64,000 bases of DNA. It comes from Flaccisagitta enflata. Lineage: Eukaryota > Chaetognatha > Sagittoidea > Aphragmophora. Positions 26,186-36,960 of the stretch are shown here, one piece after another. Every line of letters begins with the position of its first letter. The stretch's first letter is position 1. The notes under the pieces are model-generated. The model made no database searches, was not told the DNA's origin, and worked only from the letters and a program-made list of their open reading frames with translations. The stretch spans positions 40,982,001 to 41,046,000 of the forward strand of contig OZ231128.1 of the NCBI GenBank assembly GCA_965153355.1. The letters run 5' to 3'. Both the position numbers and the translations under genes were made by a program.

Positions 26186-27079
26186 TCAATACGGTCGCCA
26201 GCGCCCCCCTCTGCCTCTCGCTCTTCCGCGGATTTTGCCGAATCCCGACGCTCTCAAGGCGTGTGGATAAATCGACGTGGCGCTCATCATTCGATACGGG
26301 TAAGGGTGGGGTAAAGCCGGACGGTGTAAAGGCGGCCTAGGAACGTGTGAGTAATACCCAGTATCAACGCCTCTAAGCGACGGCGACGGAATCCCGGCGC
26401 TGAAGTTGTCATCTGGAGTCAGAAGAGGCTGCAACAGTTCCACGGCGTGTTGCATGTTGGCCCAAGCGCGCGACGGCGGCGAAGTGGATTCGATCTTCAC
26501 GTGCAGCGGGTCTTTGAGATGCTCGTATTCCGCCCCCTGACCAATGAGTTCCTTTTCTTTACTTTTGTCTTTGGTCGATCCTTTTCCACAAATGGCCACT
26601 TTGACGTTGGCCTCCATGGCGACTCTCTTGGCGTTGGCGCCTTTCGGTCCCAAAATCTTCCCGACGAAGTTAAAGTCGGGCGCTTGATCCACGTCGACGA
26701 ACACTTTTTGCACCAGACGAATTGATTTGGTGTCGGCGCGGATGAATTCAGGATTGGACCCAGTCTTGCGTTTTTCGATCGCGCGACGGAGAAATTCGCA
26801 GGCGATGGGCGCGGTCGCAGTTTCCTCGAGCAGAGCCAGTTCTTCCTCCAATTTGCCCCATTTCAAGATCTCTTCCTTCTCCCAAGCCCGGAGCTCGTGA
26901 TTGGCGTTCGCGGCGGCGTCGACGGTGAAGTCGTCGGCCGTGAAATCCGTTTTGTATTCGGCGCCGGCGTCATCAGCATTCTCGGCGCCAACGTCGCCCG
27001 AATCTTGATACTCTGGGTTCTCTTCCTCGTAATACCAGCCATTGACGTCGGATTCAGAAGCACTTGGATGTGACTCCAT
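26186..27079 (-). CDS. STAR-family KH-domain RNA-binding protein (KHDRBS/Sam68-like)
   Basis: Single uninterrupted frame of 297 codons. After an acidic N-terminus (residues 1-60) comes a Qua1-like helical region (~65-110), then a maxi-KH domain (~117-200). Its KH core is NFVGKILGPKGANAKR (GxxG loop as GPKG, ~144-147), followed by CGKGSTKDKSKEKEL and YEHLKDPLHVKIE, as in Sam68/QKI-type STAR proteins. The tail is Pro/Tyr-rich (SHVPRPPLHRP) and ends in an RG-rich stretch (GRARGRGG). STAR proteins bind U/A-rich bipartite motifs in pre-mRNA and act in splicing and mRNA stability. RG and YP tails in Sam68 are methylation and tyrosine-kinase targets. The particular paralogue is not resolved. The 5' end faces the LSM3 3' end across 386 bp. 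It is intronless, unlike its neighbours, so a retrocopy is possible, although the frame is intact. Confidence 0.85.
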   Translation of the reverse strand: MESHPSASESDVNGWYYEEENPEYQDSGDVGAENADDAGAEYKTDFTADDFTVDAAANANHELRAWEKEEILKWGKLEEELALLEETATAPIACEFLRRAIEKRKTGSNPEFIRADTKSIRLVQKVFVDVDQAPDFNFVGKILGPKGANAKRVAMEANVKVAICGKGSTKDKSKEKELIGQGAEYEHLKDPLHVKIESTSPPSRAWANMQHAVELLQPLLTPDDNFSAGIPSPSLRGVDTGYYSHVPRPPLHRPALPHPYPYRMMSATSIYPHALRASGFGKIRGRARGRGGRWRPY

Positions 27080-27465
27080 GGTCTGTCAATTTGAGTTGAT
27101 TTACCTGGCAGCTGGAAAAAGACAAAAAAGGGTCGTCAAAGGGTGCAAATTTTCGCTCCAGAAAGGATGAAAGATGTAATGGCTGCAAACAAAAACTGTA
27201 GACAACGATATAATGATCACGAAGTGTGTGAGTTAATGACGAATAATGGTTAACGCGTCCCTTTCTGTGGACGTGTGTTCCAGCGATTTTAAGGGGTATG
27301 GCAGGATCAAACTGATCAGATGGAATCGCAACGATGACAAATGAGAGAAAAGAATGACATAACAAGAAAACAATCGAGAAAGCAGAAACGTCTCTTTCCG
27401 CTCAAATATGAAAACAGGAGAACGATTTATGTCGCATGAAGGAAAGCATGGCCATAGTCCACTTA

Positions 27466-27972
27466 TCACGATCGCATGGGGGGCGAAACGAGAATGACGC
27501 CATCTCCTCTGACGAACAACATGGGAATGTTCCTCTTCGTAGTTTTGTACACTTCCTCATACGTCTCTTCGTCAATTTCGATAGTCGTCACGCACTCTTC
27601 CACCTCGCCCAAAACCATGTTCAAATGCTGATCGTAAGCGTGCAGTCGACCGCGAAGCTCACGATCATTGCGCATCTGCAGATAAAGGAAATTTACGACA
27701 AACATGAAAATGAAACTACCATGAGTCAACTGGAAATGGAGCTCTGTTGCACTAGCTCGTAACAAGCGAGCAGGCGTAAACCATGCGTTCTACAGGACCG
27801 AGAATATTCGGCTTGCACTATCTCGGATGTACCCCCCCCCCCCCTTTGTCACCTTGACGTATATCCGCTCGTCTAAACTGAGCCTGACAAGATCCAAAGG
27901 TTCCTCGACGACATTTGCGGGAGCCGCTTCCTTGTTATTACCGACGGGTGGTGCTTCTTCGACTTCCGTCAT
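27466..27972 (-). CDS. LSM3: U6 snRNA-associated Sm-like protein LSm3
   Basis: Two exons (minus), 27853-27972 and 27466-27675, joined in phase 0, 109 codons plus stop. It is nearly colinear with animal LSM3 (~102 aa) after a slightly longer N-terminus. The Sm1 motif runs across the junction ([18 protein letters not shown], then [19 protein letters not shown]). The Sm2 motif is the [16 protein letters not shown] segment. LSm3 is a ring subunit of both LSm2-8 (nuclear, binds the U6 3' oligo-U tail for pre-mRNA splicing) and LSm1-7 (cytoplasmic, mRNA decapping). The donor is AAG|GTGACA and the acceptor CTGCAG. Start at 27972: this Met is followed by a plausible acidic leader. Confidence 0.97.
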
Positions 27973-28119
27973 TTTTTGCTGCTATATTCAATGTCGATTA
28001 CAATGGAAAATTGAATTTTTAAGTCGCTGTAAATCTCTGAAAATGAGAGTTTGAAGTAGAAAATAAATAAAACGAGGAAATGTGCGCAGTATCTTCGGTA
28101 GTGATTAACTGATAACTAA

Positions 28120-28362
28120 ATAACAAGACATTTTTTAAGTCTAAATCGTAAGAACCAAGACCAGTATTTCTGGTAATGACAAAATTTGAGTAACGAGACA
28201 TGTCTAAAGTCTAAATCATAAGAACTAAGATAAGTATTTCTGGTAATGACAATAAAGTAACGAGACTTTTCTAAACTCTAAATCGTAAGAACCAAGACCA
28301 GTATTTCTGGTAGTGACAATTAAGTAACAAGACTTATCTAAAGTCTAAATCGTAAGAACAAA
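28120..28362 (+). repeat. ~70-bp tandem repeat between LSM3 and FBXW5
   Basis: Roughly four units containing AAGTCTAAATCGTAAGAAC, AGTATTTCTGGTAATGACA and AAGTAACGAGAC. They occupy most of the 460-bp gap between the LSM3 start and the FBXW5 stop. Confidence 0.85.
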
Positions 28363-28431
28363 CATAACCGCGGAGAGCGAGATCCATTAATGCCATCCAC
28401 AGTGCGAGAGTTGGACCCCATATAATCTCCG

Positions 28432-31400
28432 TCAATAATCCACCTCCACCTCCCACGCATAGGGACACATAGTATACCTAACGTCGCAGCATTCGCATTT
28501 TCTGTCAAACTCTTTCTGCAGGCGCCTTGACCGCCAAATTTTCAGAGTGTGATCATCGCTGACGGAAACTAGCATTTCTTGGTCGACGGGATTAAAAGCG
28601 ACCGAGTTGACGACGCTTGTGTGACGAAGCGTCGCCACTCGTCGGATTTCAGGGAAGCGTCGATCCCAAATGTGTCCTTGATTATCTTCGGCGCCGCTCG
28701 CGACCCAATCCGGAGACACGTCGAGGAAAATGAAGAAACATTCGTTGTTCGCGGTGTAGGCGCGATGCGACGAATGAAGCGGTCCCAATGATTCCATCGT
28801 TGACAAGTCGATCACGTGAATCTCAATGTCTGACGAGATGGTCGGAGGGTTAATCCTGAGATGGAATGAAGCGTTACCTCTATGAACAAAGGCAAACACA
28901 TACAGCCATCCATACATCAATCCATAATATGATAACTTAGTATGATTCGTTCCTTGGTTCAGAGAGTCAATACGCTTACCACTCCTCTATTTGGTATGCC
29001 TGCGGCCAAGCGCGCACGTTGACGTAAAGATAACGATGGTCGGGAGACAGCGACAGACCGATGACGTGTCCGTGCATTTCGAACACTTTGTCTGGAGTAT
29101 CGAGATCCTCCCGGCGTCGATTGACGAAGGGCACCTCGAAACCCGCCATATCAACCGGATTCACTTGAATTGGGTGGTTTCCGTCGTTACCTTCATCCTG
29201 GAATGCGTCATCACCTTCGTTTCCGTCGTCCTCGAAAGAGCTCTCTTCCTCTGAATATTCTAAGATCTCTACGGCATCTAAGGAGTGATCACCGCTTTCA
29301 TCGGCGGCGACGTTTTCGCCTCCGACTTCACCGCCAGAGGTAGAGACGTCTTGTGGCGATTCAGACCAACCATTTCGGCGGAAAGGTCGACGCTTTTTCA
29401 ACAAATCCGCGGTGACGCGTTTGATACCGATTTGATGCGGAGTAAATGTCTGAGATCCGGTGGTGAATATTAACAGTCGATCTGAGGACGACGAAGAGGC
29501 GGCCGTTGAAGATGAGGTAGAGGGCGAAGATACCTTGGGCGCGGTTGAGCCATGATCACGCGAATGTTCGGCGCAGGACGCGATAAGGACGTTACGTACT
29601 GATGATCCATTCTCGTTCCAAAACTCGCACAGGCGAAAAGTGCGATAAGGCCGGTGAATCGGGGTCAACCCTGGAAACGGCCTTGGAGGACGAGATGATC
29701 CAGCCTCCGGTTCCGCGCGACTGGAAGAGGCTTGAGTGAGCGCCGGACGTGGGCGTGCATCGAAAGTGACGACCTCATTCAAACACAGAGTTGAACAAGT
29801 AACAAGAGGCGCCATCCAATTCAAAGTTCCTGAAAGAAAAAGGGCGTTTCAAATCAAACTTCGATTCCTCCACCCAAACCAATAATCACACTTTAATATT
29901 CTTGCGTCTTTAACGAGACTTACCGGTCAAAAACTGCCTCTCATCGAACCACGCGCTGAAGATGTCGTAAGGCTTATTCTTAAGTCTCATCAGAGGGCGG
30001 AAATCCTCACGAGTCAGATGGAAGATGGCCACTTCACCGTGTGAGCTAGAACTGGATCGGTTTTCTGTTATATGGAGCATGGGGTCAAAGCCAAAAAAAA
30101 TGAATGCATTTTTCTTTGTATGACAATCAATGAAGCCGGGCAAACGTCGGCATTTGTAAAAAAGAAATTCCGACCTGACATGACACCCGACACCAGCAAC
30201 GCGGAAGAGGTAGAATTGAATTCGCAAAACTGCGTGTACTGCCAATCGTGAGGAGTCATGTCGTAATTCCATTTCACCCACGCAGGAGGACCGACACTCC
30301 AAACCTACTAAGAGGAGACAACTTAAGTAATAGACATACAGTTTAACCCCGCTATAACGAATCCAAGAGTAATGGAAATCCCCTTAAAATAGATTTTAAA
30401 ACTATATCTTTTTGTGTCAATTTCTTTTCAATTTCTATATTGGCAATAATAGAAATCTATCTACAGAAAATAAAATTTATTAGTCCCTTGACATCCGTTA
30501 TTGCGGGGTTTAAATGTACAGTGTAATACCTAATTAGATGACAACAAACCGTAGACAAAAACCCTAGGTGAACTCGCGCGACGCTAGAATCTGAACAGGT
30601 AAAGCATCCATTGATCAGAGATGCAGATTCATGGTAGCAGAGTAGCAATGCTACGCGGCAGGCTAGGTCTAAGGTGCGGCAGGTGCAGCAGGAATGGAAA
30701 AGGGAAGCAATGAAAGAAGAAAGATAGGAGAAAAGAATGGAAGGAAATAAGATAAAATGGTAAACTGGAAATGATTTAAGGCAGGATCAGCAAAATGAAA
30801 GAAAGAGAAAAAGAAATTATGAGAAAATACTGAATTAGGGGATGGAAGATAGAATGAAAGAAAGGATATACAATAGATAATAGCTGCGGCAGCTCTTTGG
30901 GACCAAATTCTGCTACGCGGCAGCTTGCGGAATCTGCACCTCTGCCGGGCATTGATCCAATGATATAAAAATCATATATCGTGAGAGGGACACAAGAGGA
31001 CAGGAAAAGATGTTCCTTAGGAACTTCTGGTCTTTTTCTAAAAGGGCCATAAATGGCTTGATAGGAAAGGAGCAGGAAAGACCGTCGTTTGACAAGGCTT
31101 TTGCCGATGAATGGTTCAAGAGGAGATATTCTGTTCCTGTCCCCTTAGCGCCCGAAGCGGTGAGTTGGTTCCCCAGGTTACCAGAGGGGGATAAGGATTT
31201 TGATATGGGGCCAATTAGACCGAGGGATGTTAGATCTGTTTTGTCCAAAAGGAGAGCCAGCAGTGCCCCTGGGGATGATGGCATTCTCAATGGACATCTA
31301 AAAAACCTTGAGTCGACTCACCACTTCCTTGCGACGCTTTTTACAAAGACTCTTCTTTCTTCTCCTACCCCTTGGGAGGGTTGGGGAGCGTCATCCATAG

Positions 31401-34400
31401 TTCTTATTCACAAAGCAGGGGACACTGGGGATCCCTCAAATTTCCGCCCAATTGCTCTGACTTCTTGTGTCGGAAAAGTCTTCCATCAGATTTTGGGTGA
31501 CAGAATAAGTGGGTTTTTGGTTGCCAATGGTTTTTTAGATCCGGAAACTCAGAAGGCTTTTTTACGTAGGCTTTCGGGCTGTCAGGATCACAACCTTATT
31601 TTAGGGGAGGTGATCAATGATGCTAAGGCTAACAAGAGGACTGTGCATGTGACATGGTTCGACCTCGAGGACGCATTTGGAAGTGTGTCTCATGATTTGA
31701 TTCCTATTTGTTTGGAGCGGATGCATTTACCCGCCAATGTTCGAGCTTATATTTCCGCCCTTTATGGGGATTTAAATGGTAAAATTCGCACTTCCGACTG
31801 GGTCTCCGAGGAGTTTAAGTTTAGGAAAGGGGTATTTCAGGGTGATCCTCTCAGCCCGATCATCTTTTTGATTTGCTTTAATCCCATTTTGGAGGATTTG
31901 AAAACATTTGAGCAGAGTGATGGCTACTCTCTTAACGGAACCCCCTTTATTACTCTTCCCTTTGCAGATGATTTCAATCTGATCACTAGAGACATCAGGA
32001 AGCACCGGAAACTTATGGTACGACTTCACGATCTCACATCATCGATGGGCCTCAAGCTAAAGCCTCGGAAGTGCAGGTCCCTTTCTGTGAAAAGCGGCAA
32101 GTCTGAGGAAATAATCTTTAATCTCGGCGATGATGCGATCTCGTCTATTTTGCACGATAAGTACCATAAGTTTTTGGGTGGTTTTTACACGTTTGATTTT
32201 TCGGCGTTGTCTATTGCCAATGTAATAAAGGATAGAATTGGTGATCAATTGAAGAACATCGATAATTTGTTGATTCGGAATGAGTACAAGGCCCGGATTT
32301 ATGCTCAATATTTTTTAGGGGCAAATCGCTTTGTATTTTCGGTTCACGACCTGTGTTTGTCCCAATTGGATGCTCTTAACAATCTGACGCATCGTTATCT
32401 CAAAAAATGGTTAGGTATGCCCAATGGTGCTTCATGGGCTCTGATTCATGATGCCCATGGGCTTGACATCAAATCTATTAGCCATTTGTATATGGAATCT
32501 CGTGCGCTTTCATTGTCAAAGACAAAGTTATTTGGGGATGAGCGTGTGCGCCATGCTTTGGATTGTAAAGAAGAAAGAGAGGGTAAGTGGTGCCGGAAAT
32601 TCTCCTCAGCGACCTACGTGAAGGGTTTGATTGATGAGGTCGTTCCTCAGGTCGCGCCAGAATCTGTCAACTTAGAAGGTCAAAACCTGGATCAGTCTCT
32701 TGATCTCTTTGATCAGTTTTCACCGCTGCCTGCTGATGTTGTTGAGGCGGTTGCTGCCGCCGAGGTGGAAGCCGAGGTGGAAGCTCCAGCCGCAGCATCT
32801 TCCTCGGCAGCAAAACAGAGGCAGCTGAAGAGAAAGATCCAGGTTGGGGTTCAGCAGGAAGTCAATGATTTTTGGAAGGAGAAGATCGGGCACTACGTAA
32901 TGCAGGGTGATTATTTGGCGTTATTAATGGAAGAGGGGGATTGTGTAACCTGGAAAAGTTATTTGTGGGATATCCCACAGGGAGTTTTGAAGTTTGCCAT
33001 CAATGCCGGAATAAACACTCTGCCCACTTTGGATAATCTTAAAAGGTGGGGAAAAAGGGTCAACGATAGGTGCCCTTTTTGTGGAAACATCCAGACTTTG
33101 GCTCACGTTCTCTCTAATTGTACTAGTGCTTTGGATCAAGGTAGATTCACCTGGCGCCACAATTCTGTGCTAAAGACGATCATTGGTATTGTGTCTCAAT
33201 CTTTAAAGGAGGGATGTGAGATATTCTCCGATCTAGATGGTTTTCAAGCGCCTCACGGTGGCACAATACCCCCTGACATATTGGTAACAGTGTTACGGCC
33301 GGATCTAGTCATTGTAAACAGACAACTGAAACGCTTCATAGTATTTGAATTGACATGTCCTTGGGACTCAAATATCGAAAATGCCCATTCATTTAAAGAC
33401 ACGAAATATGCTCCGCTTGTTGCTGACTTATCTAACGACTATAAAGTCTTTCATTATTCAGTTGAAGTTTCGGTTCGTGGTCAGCTGACAAAGTCAAATC
33501 GTGCGCGTCTAAAGAGTATGGCTTACGAATTTTGTTACGACTCAAAGAAGATAACAAAATCCCTCGTGAAACATGCATCAAAAGCTTCACTTTTATGCTC
33601 TTACAGCATATTCTCTGCTCGTAATGAGCCTACTTGGTCATCTCCGCCATATCTAATTGCGCGTTGAATTGTTACTGCTATTTATGTTTTTTTTTCTTTT
33701 ATCGATGCAAAGACCTATGATCTGTAATGGGCAATATGTTGCGTTTTATGCAATTGTTTAACCCAATAACCTGCTGAGTTCTTTGCTGTCATCACCGTTT
33801 TATATTTTCATGAATATAAATCCTTACTACTTTGACAAACCTTCACGGTGGCGTCTTTGGAGGCGGTAGCGAAATGATCCCCATCGGGGCTGAAACAAAC
33901 GTGAAGCACTTCGTCGGTGAAAACGCCGGAGTGAACCTCGCTCTCCACGTTGGGCAAGTGATAGTCCAGGCGTATATATTCCTCGCGCCATCCTTGCCGC
34001 TCTTCATCACACAGGCGTGGCAACTGCGAGGACAAAGCGGGCGAGGACGTTGGACCGAAAGTCTTCTCATCGAGACCCCAACGCCGACAAAACAGGGCCC
34101 TCCACAAGTAAGCGTCACGCGAAACTCGTAGCCAATTTTGGCAAACAAGACTGACGCGGTTTAAGTCACTAGCATCGAAAAAACGGAACAATTCGAGAAG
34201 GAGAGAATCTGGCAAAAGATGCCACGGCTTTGGTGGAGAGGCGTCGTCTAGAGTATCGGCAGTTGTCGCCGTTGTGAGCGAGACAGGGCAAATAATTGAC
34301 GATGTATAGGAAGAAGAGGTCGAAGACGAAGCTGACGAAGCGGACTCATCAGAAATCGGAGACACTTGGTTGGGTTGACTAGGCGATATTGCCGGATGCG

Positions 34401-34494
34401 GAGGCAAGTTGGGAGTCGACGATGATGATGAGAGAGAGTCATCCGGCGAGAGGACAGACGGCACTGCCATTATCGCCTTTTCATCGCTTCTCAT
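28432..34494 (-). CDS. FBXW5: F-box/WD-repeat protein FBXW5-like
   Basis: Five exons (minus): 33841-34494, 30175-30304, 29924-30064, 28980-29829, 28432-28855. Phase-consistent, 732 codons plus stop; human FBXW5 is 566 aa. Order: a Ser-rich N-terminus, F-box (~70-115: WHLLPDSLLLELFRFFDASD..VCQNW), first WD repeat (VLHVCFSPDGDHFATASKDATVK), a FBXW5-specific region (DWQYTQFCEFN, RLKNKPYDIFSAWFDE, LIFTTGSQTFTPHQIGIK), and C-terminal WD repeats (HGHVIGLSLSPDHRYLYVN, FFIFLDVSPDWVASGAED, VVNSVAFNPVDQEML). In animals it is the substrate receptor of SCF/CRL4 ubiquitin ligases; reported targets include SASS6. The extra length is an acidic/Ser insertion in exon 4 around the LIFTTGSQ motif. Start at 34494: an in-frame TAA lies just upstream, and a second Met follows 7 codons later. 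Intron 1 (3.5 kb) hosts an antisense retrotransposon. Confidence 0.93.
30305..31009 (+). other. FBXW5 intron 1, left part, before the retrotransposon
   Basis: No gene recognised. A purine-rich AAAG/GAAA stretch spans 30690-30870. The GCTACGCGGCAG motif occurs at 30650 and again at 30912. An in-frame TGA near 30950 closes the retrotransposon frame upstream of its first Met. Confidence 0.4.
31010..33667 (+). CDS. Reverse transcriptase with restriction-like endonuclease (885 codons)
   Basis: One open frame. The reverse transcriptase spans ~85-400: RPIALTSCVGKV, motif A WFDLEDAFGSVSHDL (~216-230), motif B FQGDPLSP (~276-283), and motif C FADD (~318-321). An Ala/Glu/Gln-rich linker at ~575-615 (with EVEAEVEAPAAASSS) is unusual. 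A C-terminal CCHC finger (CPFCGN..HVLSNC, ~688-704) follows, then a restriction-like endonuclease with RPDLVIV and FELTCPWD as the PD..ExT-type core (~763-787). This order (RT, CCHC, RLE) marks the R2/NeSL/CRE/Utopia-type group, which nick and prime at a chosen target. The N-terminal DNA-binding fingers are absent. The frame is free of stops, so the insertion is recent or selected. I cannot assign a clade by eye. Confidence 0.88.
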   Translation: MFLRNFWSFSKRAINGLIGKEQERPSFDKAFADEWFKRRYSVPVPLAPEAVSWFPRLPEGDKDFDMGPIRPRDVRSVLSKRRASSAPGDDGILNGHLKNLESTHHFLATLFTKTLLSSPTPWEGWGASSIVLIHKAGDTGDPSNFRPIALTSCVGKVFHQILGDRISGFLVANGFLDPETQKAFLRRLSGCQDHNLILGEVINDAKANKRTVHVTWFDLEDAFGSVSHDLIPICLERMHLPANVRAYISALYGDLNGKIRTSDWVSEEFKFRKGVFQGDPLSPIIFLICFNPILEDLKTFEQSDGYSLNGTPFITLPFADDFNLITRDIRKHRKLMVRLHDLTSSMGLKLKPRKCRSLSVKSGKSEEIIFNLGDDAISSILHDKYHKFLGGFYTFDFSALSIANVIKDRIGDQLKNIDNLLIRNEYKARIYAQYFLGANRFVFSVHDLCLSQLDALNNLTHRYLKKWLGMPNGASWALIHDAHGLDIKSISHLYMESRALSLSKTKLFGDERVRHALDCKEEREGKWCRKFSSATYVKGLIDEVVPQVAPESVNLEGQNLDQSLDLFDQFSPLPADVVEAVAAAEVEAEVEAPAAASSSAAKQRQLKRKIQVGVQQEVNDFWKEKIGHYVMQGDYLALLMEEGDCVTWKSYLWDIPQGVLKFAINAGINTLPTLDNLKRWGKRVNDRCPFCGNIQTLAHVLSNCTSALDQGRFTWRHNSVLKTIIGIVSQSLKEGCEIFSDLDGFQAPHGGTIPPDILVTVLRPDLVIVNRQLKRFIVFELTCPWDSNIENAHSFKDTKYAPLVADLSNDYKVFHYSVEVSVRGQLTKSNRARLKSMAYEFCYDSKKITKSLVKHASKASLLCSYSIFSARNEPTWSSPPYLIAR
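31010..33830 (+). mobile_element. R2/NeSL-type non-LTR retrotransposon, 5'-truncated, in FBXW5 intron
   Basis: The copy comprises the ORF at 31010-33667 plus a ~160-bp 3' tail ending near the FBXW5 exon 1 donor (exon boundary 33841). No poly(A) or target-site duplication could be identified. It is antisense to the host gene. No N-terminal zinc-finger part is seen, which is the usual state of a 5'-truncated target-primed copy. Confidence 0.7.
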
Positions 34495-34754
34495 AGGCCC
34501 TTATTTAAATTGTTTGAACAGGAAAAATGAAACACTTCAAGAATGCACAAAAAGATCATGATGAGAAAAGATGAGGCGAGTAATACTAAGAACGAATGAA
34601 AGAATTATAACATGAAAAATAAAGTTATGATGAAGAGAGCATGAAAAAGAAGTAACTTTTTAGGGGCTGGCGGACCCATCGTGAGGCCACATTTGAGTAC
34701 TTCACAAAGCAGAAGTAGGGAATTTTTTTTCATCCCACTTACTAAATATATAAT

Positions 34755-35092
34755 TACCGTATTTTTTCCATTTATCGCCCCCCCTCCAATTAACGCCCCC
34801 CCTCTTTTTGCTCCCCAGAACAATGATTTGAGGGAAGATGAAGAAGTGAATAACCATTGAAAGAGATATGATTTTGCTTATTTCAGTGTCTATTATCAGG
34901 GGTTGATTAGAAAACAAGCAAAAAATATCACTCTGATACATTTAATACTACATTTCTGATATTCTAAATAGTATTCATTGTAAAAAACATAGGAAAAGAG
35001 AATGATTATGAATCAAAAGGGGGCGCTAATTGGAGGGTAAAATGACAATATTTTTTTCCAATTTCAAAAGCGCCCGGGGCGCTAATTAGAAA
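34755..35092. repeat. GCGCC-rich inverted repeat (MITE-like)
   Basis: The left side has TTACCGTATTTTTTCCATTT then CGCCCCCCCTCCAATTAACG (34756-34800). The right side has GGGGGCGCTAATTGGAGGG (35019-35037) and GCGCCCGGGGCGCTAATTAG (to ~35089). The GCGC words are inverted relative to each other, suggesting a short non-autonomous element. Its ends are not resolved. Confidence 0.4.
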
Positions 35093-35335
35093 AAAGCTTC
35101 AAAATTACAGTCCCCGACTGGGGACTGTAATTTTTGAAGCTTTCTCGTCGCGTAAACGCGACTCGAGAAGATACAGAACAAAAAAAAAAATTTCAAAAAA
35201 AATTTCAAAAAAAAAAAAAAAAAAAATTCAAAAAAAAAAATAAAAAAAAAAAAAAAATTGAAAAAAAAAAACAATTTCGAAAAAAAAAAATTCAAAAAAA
35301 AAAAATTTCAAAAAAAATTAAAAAAAAATAAAGCA

Positions 35336-36030
35336 AGTCCATGATGGCATACCTTGAAGTCCATGATGGCATACCTTGAAGTCCATGATGGCATACCTTG
35401 AAGTCCATGATGGCATACCTTGAAGTCCATGATGGCATACCTTGAAGCCTATGATGGCATACCTTGAAGCCTATGATGGCATACTTTGAAGTCTATGATA
35501 GCATACCTTGAAGTCCATGATGGCATACCTTGAAGTCCATGATGGCATACCTTGAAGTCCATGATGGCATACCTTGAAGTCCATGATGGCATACCTTGAA
35601 GTCCATGATGGCATACCTTGAAGTCCATGATGGCATACCTCCATGATGGCATACCTTGAAGTCCATGATGGCATACCTTGAAGTCCATGATGGCATACCT
35701 TGAAGTCCATGATGGCATACCTTGAAGTCCATGATGGCATACCTTGAAGTCCATGATGGCATACCTTGAAGTCCATGATGGCATACCTTGAAGTCCATGA
35801 TGGCATACCTTGAAGTCCATGATGGCATACCTTGAAGTCCATGATGGCATACCTTGAAGTCCATGATGGCATACCTTGAAGTCCATGATGGCATACCTTG
35901 AAGTCCATGATGGCATACCTTGAAGTCCATGATGGCATACCTTGAAGTCCGTGATGGCATACCTTGAAGTCCGTGATGGCATACCTTGAAGTCCGTGATG
36001 GCATACCTTGAAGTCCATGATGGCAAACCT
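35336..36030 (-). repeat. 22-bp minisatellite in element D copy 1 (~31 units)
   Basis: Units CCATGATGGCATACCTTGAAGT, nearly identical, with a short deletion unit near 35640. Because 22 is not divisible by 3 and the unit has no stop on the minus strand, all three minus frames are open with a 22-residue protein period. These are not genes. Confidence 0.97.
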
Positions 36031-36072
36031 TAAGAAAATCAGTACGTAATGAATGAGCAAGTAAAAAGTTTC

Positions 36073-36960
36073 ATCAACTCAAATCCTCTATATAAATCGC
36101 TTAAGTCCTAGTAACATATTACTATGTATACAAATAAGCTAATATCTCATACACCAGACCTCAGATTTAATTCGAATTTTGCAGGGCTTGCTAATTTAGT
36201 ACCCGTTAATTGTGTACCAAATTAAAAAAAAATTCACATGGTTTTACTACCCTTTACCTATGTAAATTGCCTAAGTCCTAGTAACATATTACTACATAAA
36301 TAAGCTAATATCTCATACACCAGACCTCAGATTTAATTCGAATTTTGCTGGGGTTGTTTATTTAGTACCCTTTACTTGTGTACCAAATAAAAAAAAAATT
36401 CACATAGTTTTACTACCCTCTACCTATGTGACATGTGCAACAATTTATCCTAGAAAACTCATACAATTACCAAAATCAAAATAAAATAAAAATCTAAAGA
36501 AAAATTGAAAAGAATATGGACATTTATATAGTGTAAGCTTCCATTACATACACATACATACCTAAAATATGGTTTTTTGAAACACTATCAAAATTCCTTA
36601 GGTATATACTTTTTACTAAATGTATCATATTTTTTCTATCTTAAAAACTTTTTAGTGTATTTTATGAGATACAATTTATTTTAGGGTAAGGGTATTGTTA
36701 GAGCTGTCTTCTGGCATTGATCGGGACCATCAACTCAGCCCAAATTTGGTTAAAATTTTACCTAATAGAAAAAATAAAAATAAAAATAAATTGCCTAAGA
36801 CCTAGTAACATATTACTATATAAATAAGCTAATATCTCATACACCAGACCTCAGATTTAATTCGAATTTTGCAGGGCTTGTTTATTTAGTACCCTTTACT
36901 TGTATACCAAATTAAAAAAAAATTCATAAACTTTTACTACCCTCTACCTATGTAAATTTC
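36073..36960 (+). repeat. ~170-bp imperfect tandem repeats in element D copy 1
   Basis: At least three units (from ~36110, ~36280 and ~36790) with CTAATATCTCATACACCAGA, TTTAATTCGAATTTTGC and a GTACC(C/A)TTTACTTGT region. An unrelated AT-rich segment (36440-36780) separates units two and three. Confidence 0.8.

Noticed and set aside
35336-36030. CRISPR-like array
   Set aside because: Direct 22-bp units abut with no unique spacers, and the genome is eukaryotic.
35449-36060. Three overlapping ~180-200-codon minus-strand frames with a 22-residue period
   Set aside because: They arise because a 22-bp stop-free unit is tandemly repeated. All three frames are open equally, and the array moves with a non-coding element.
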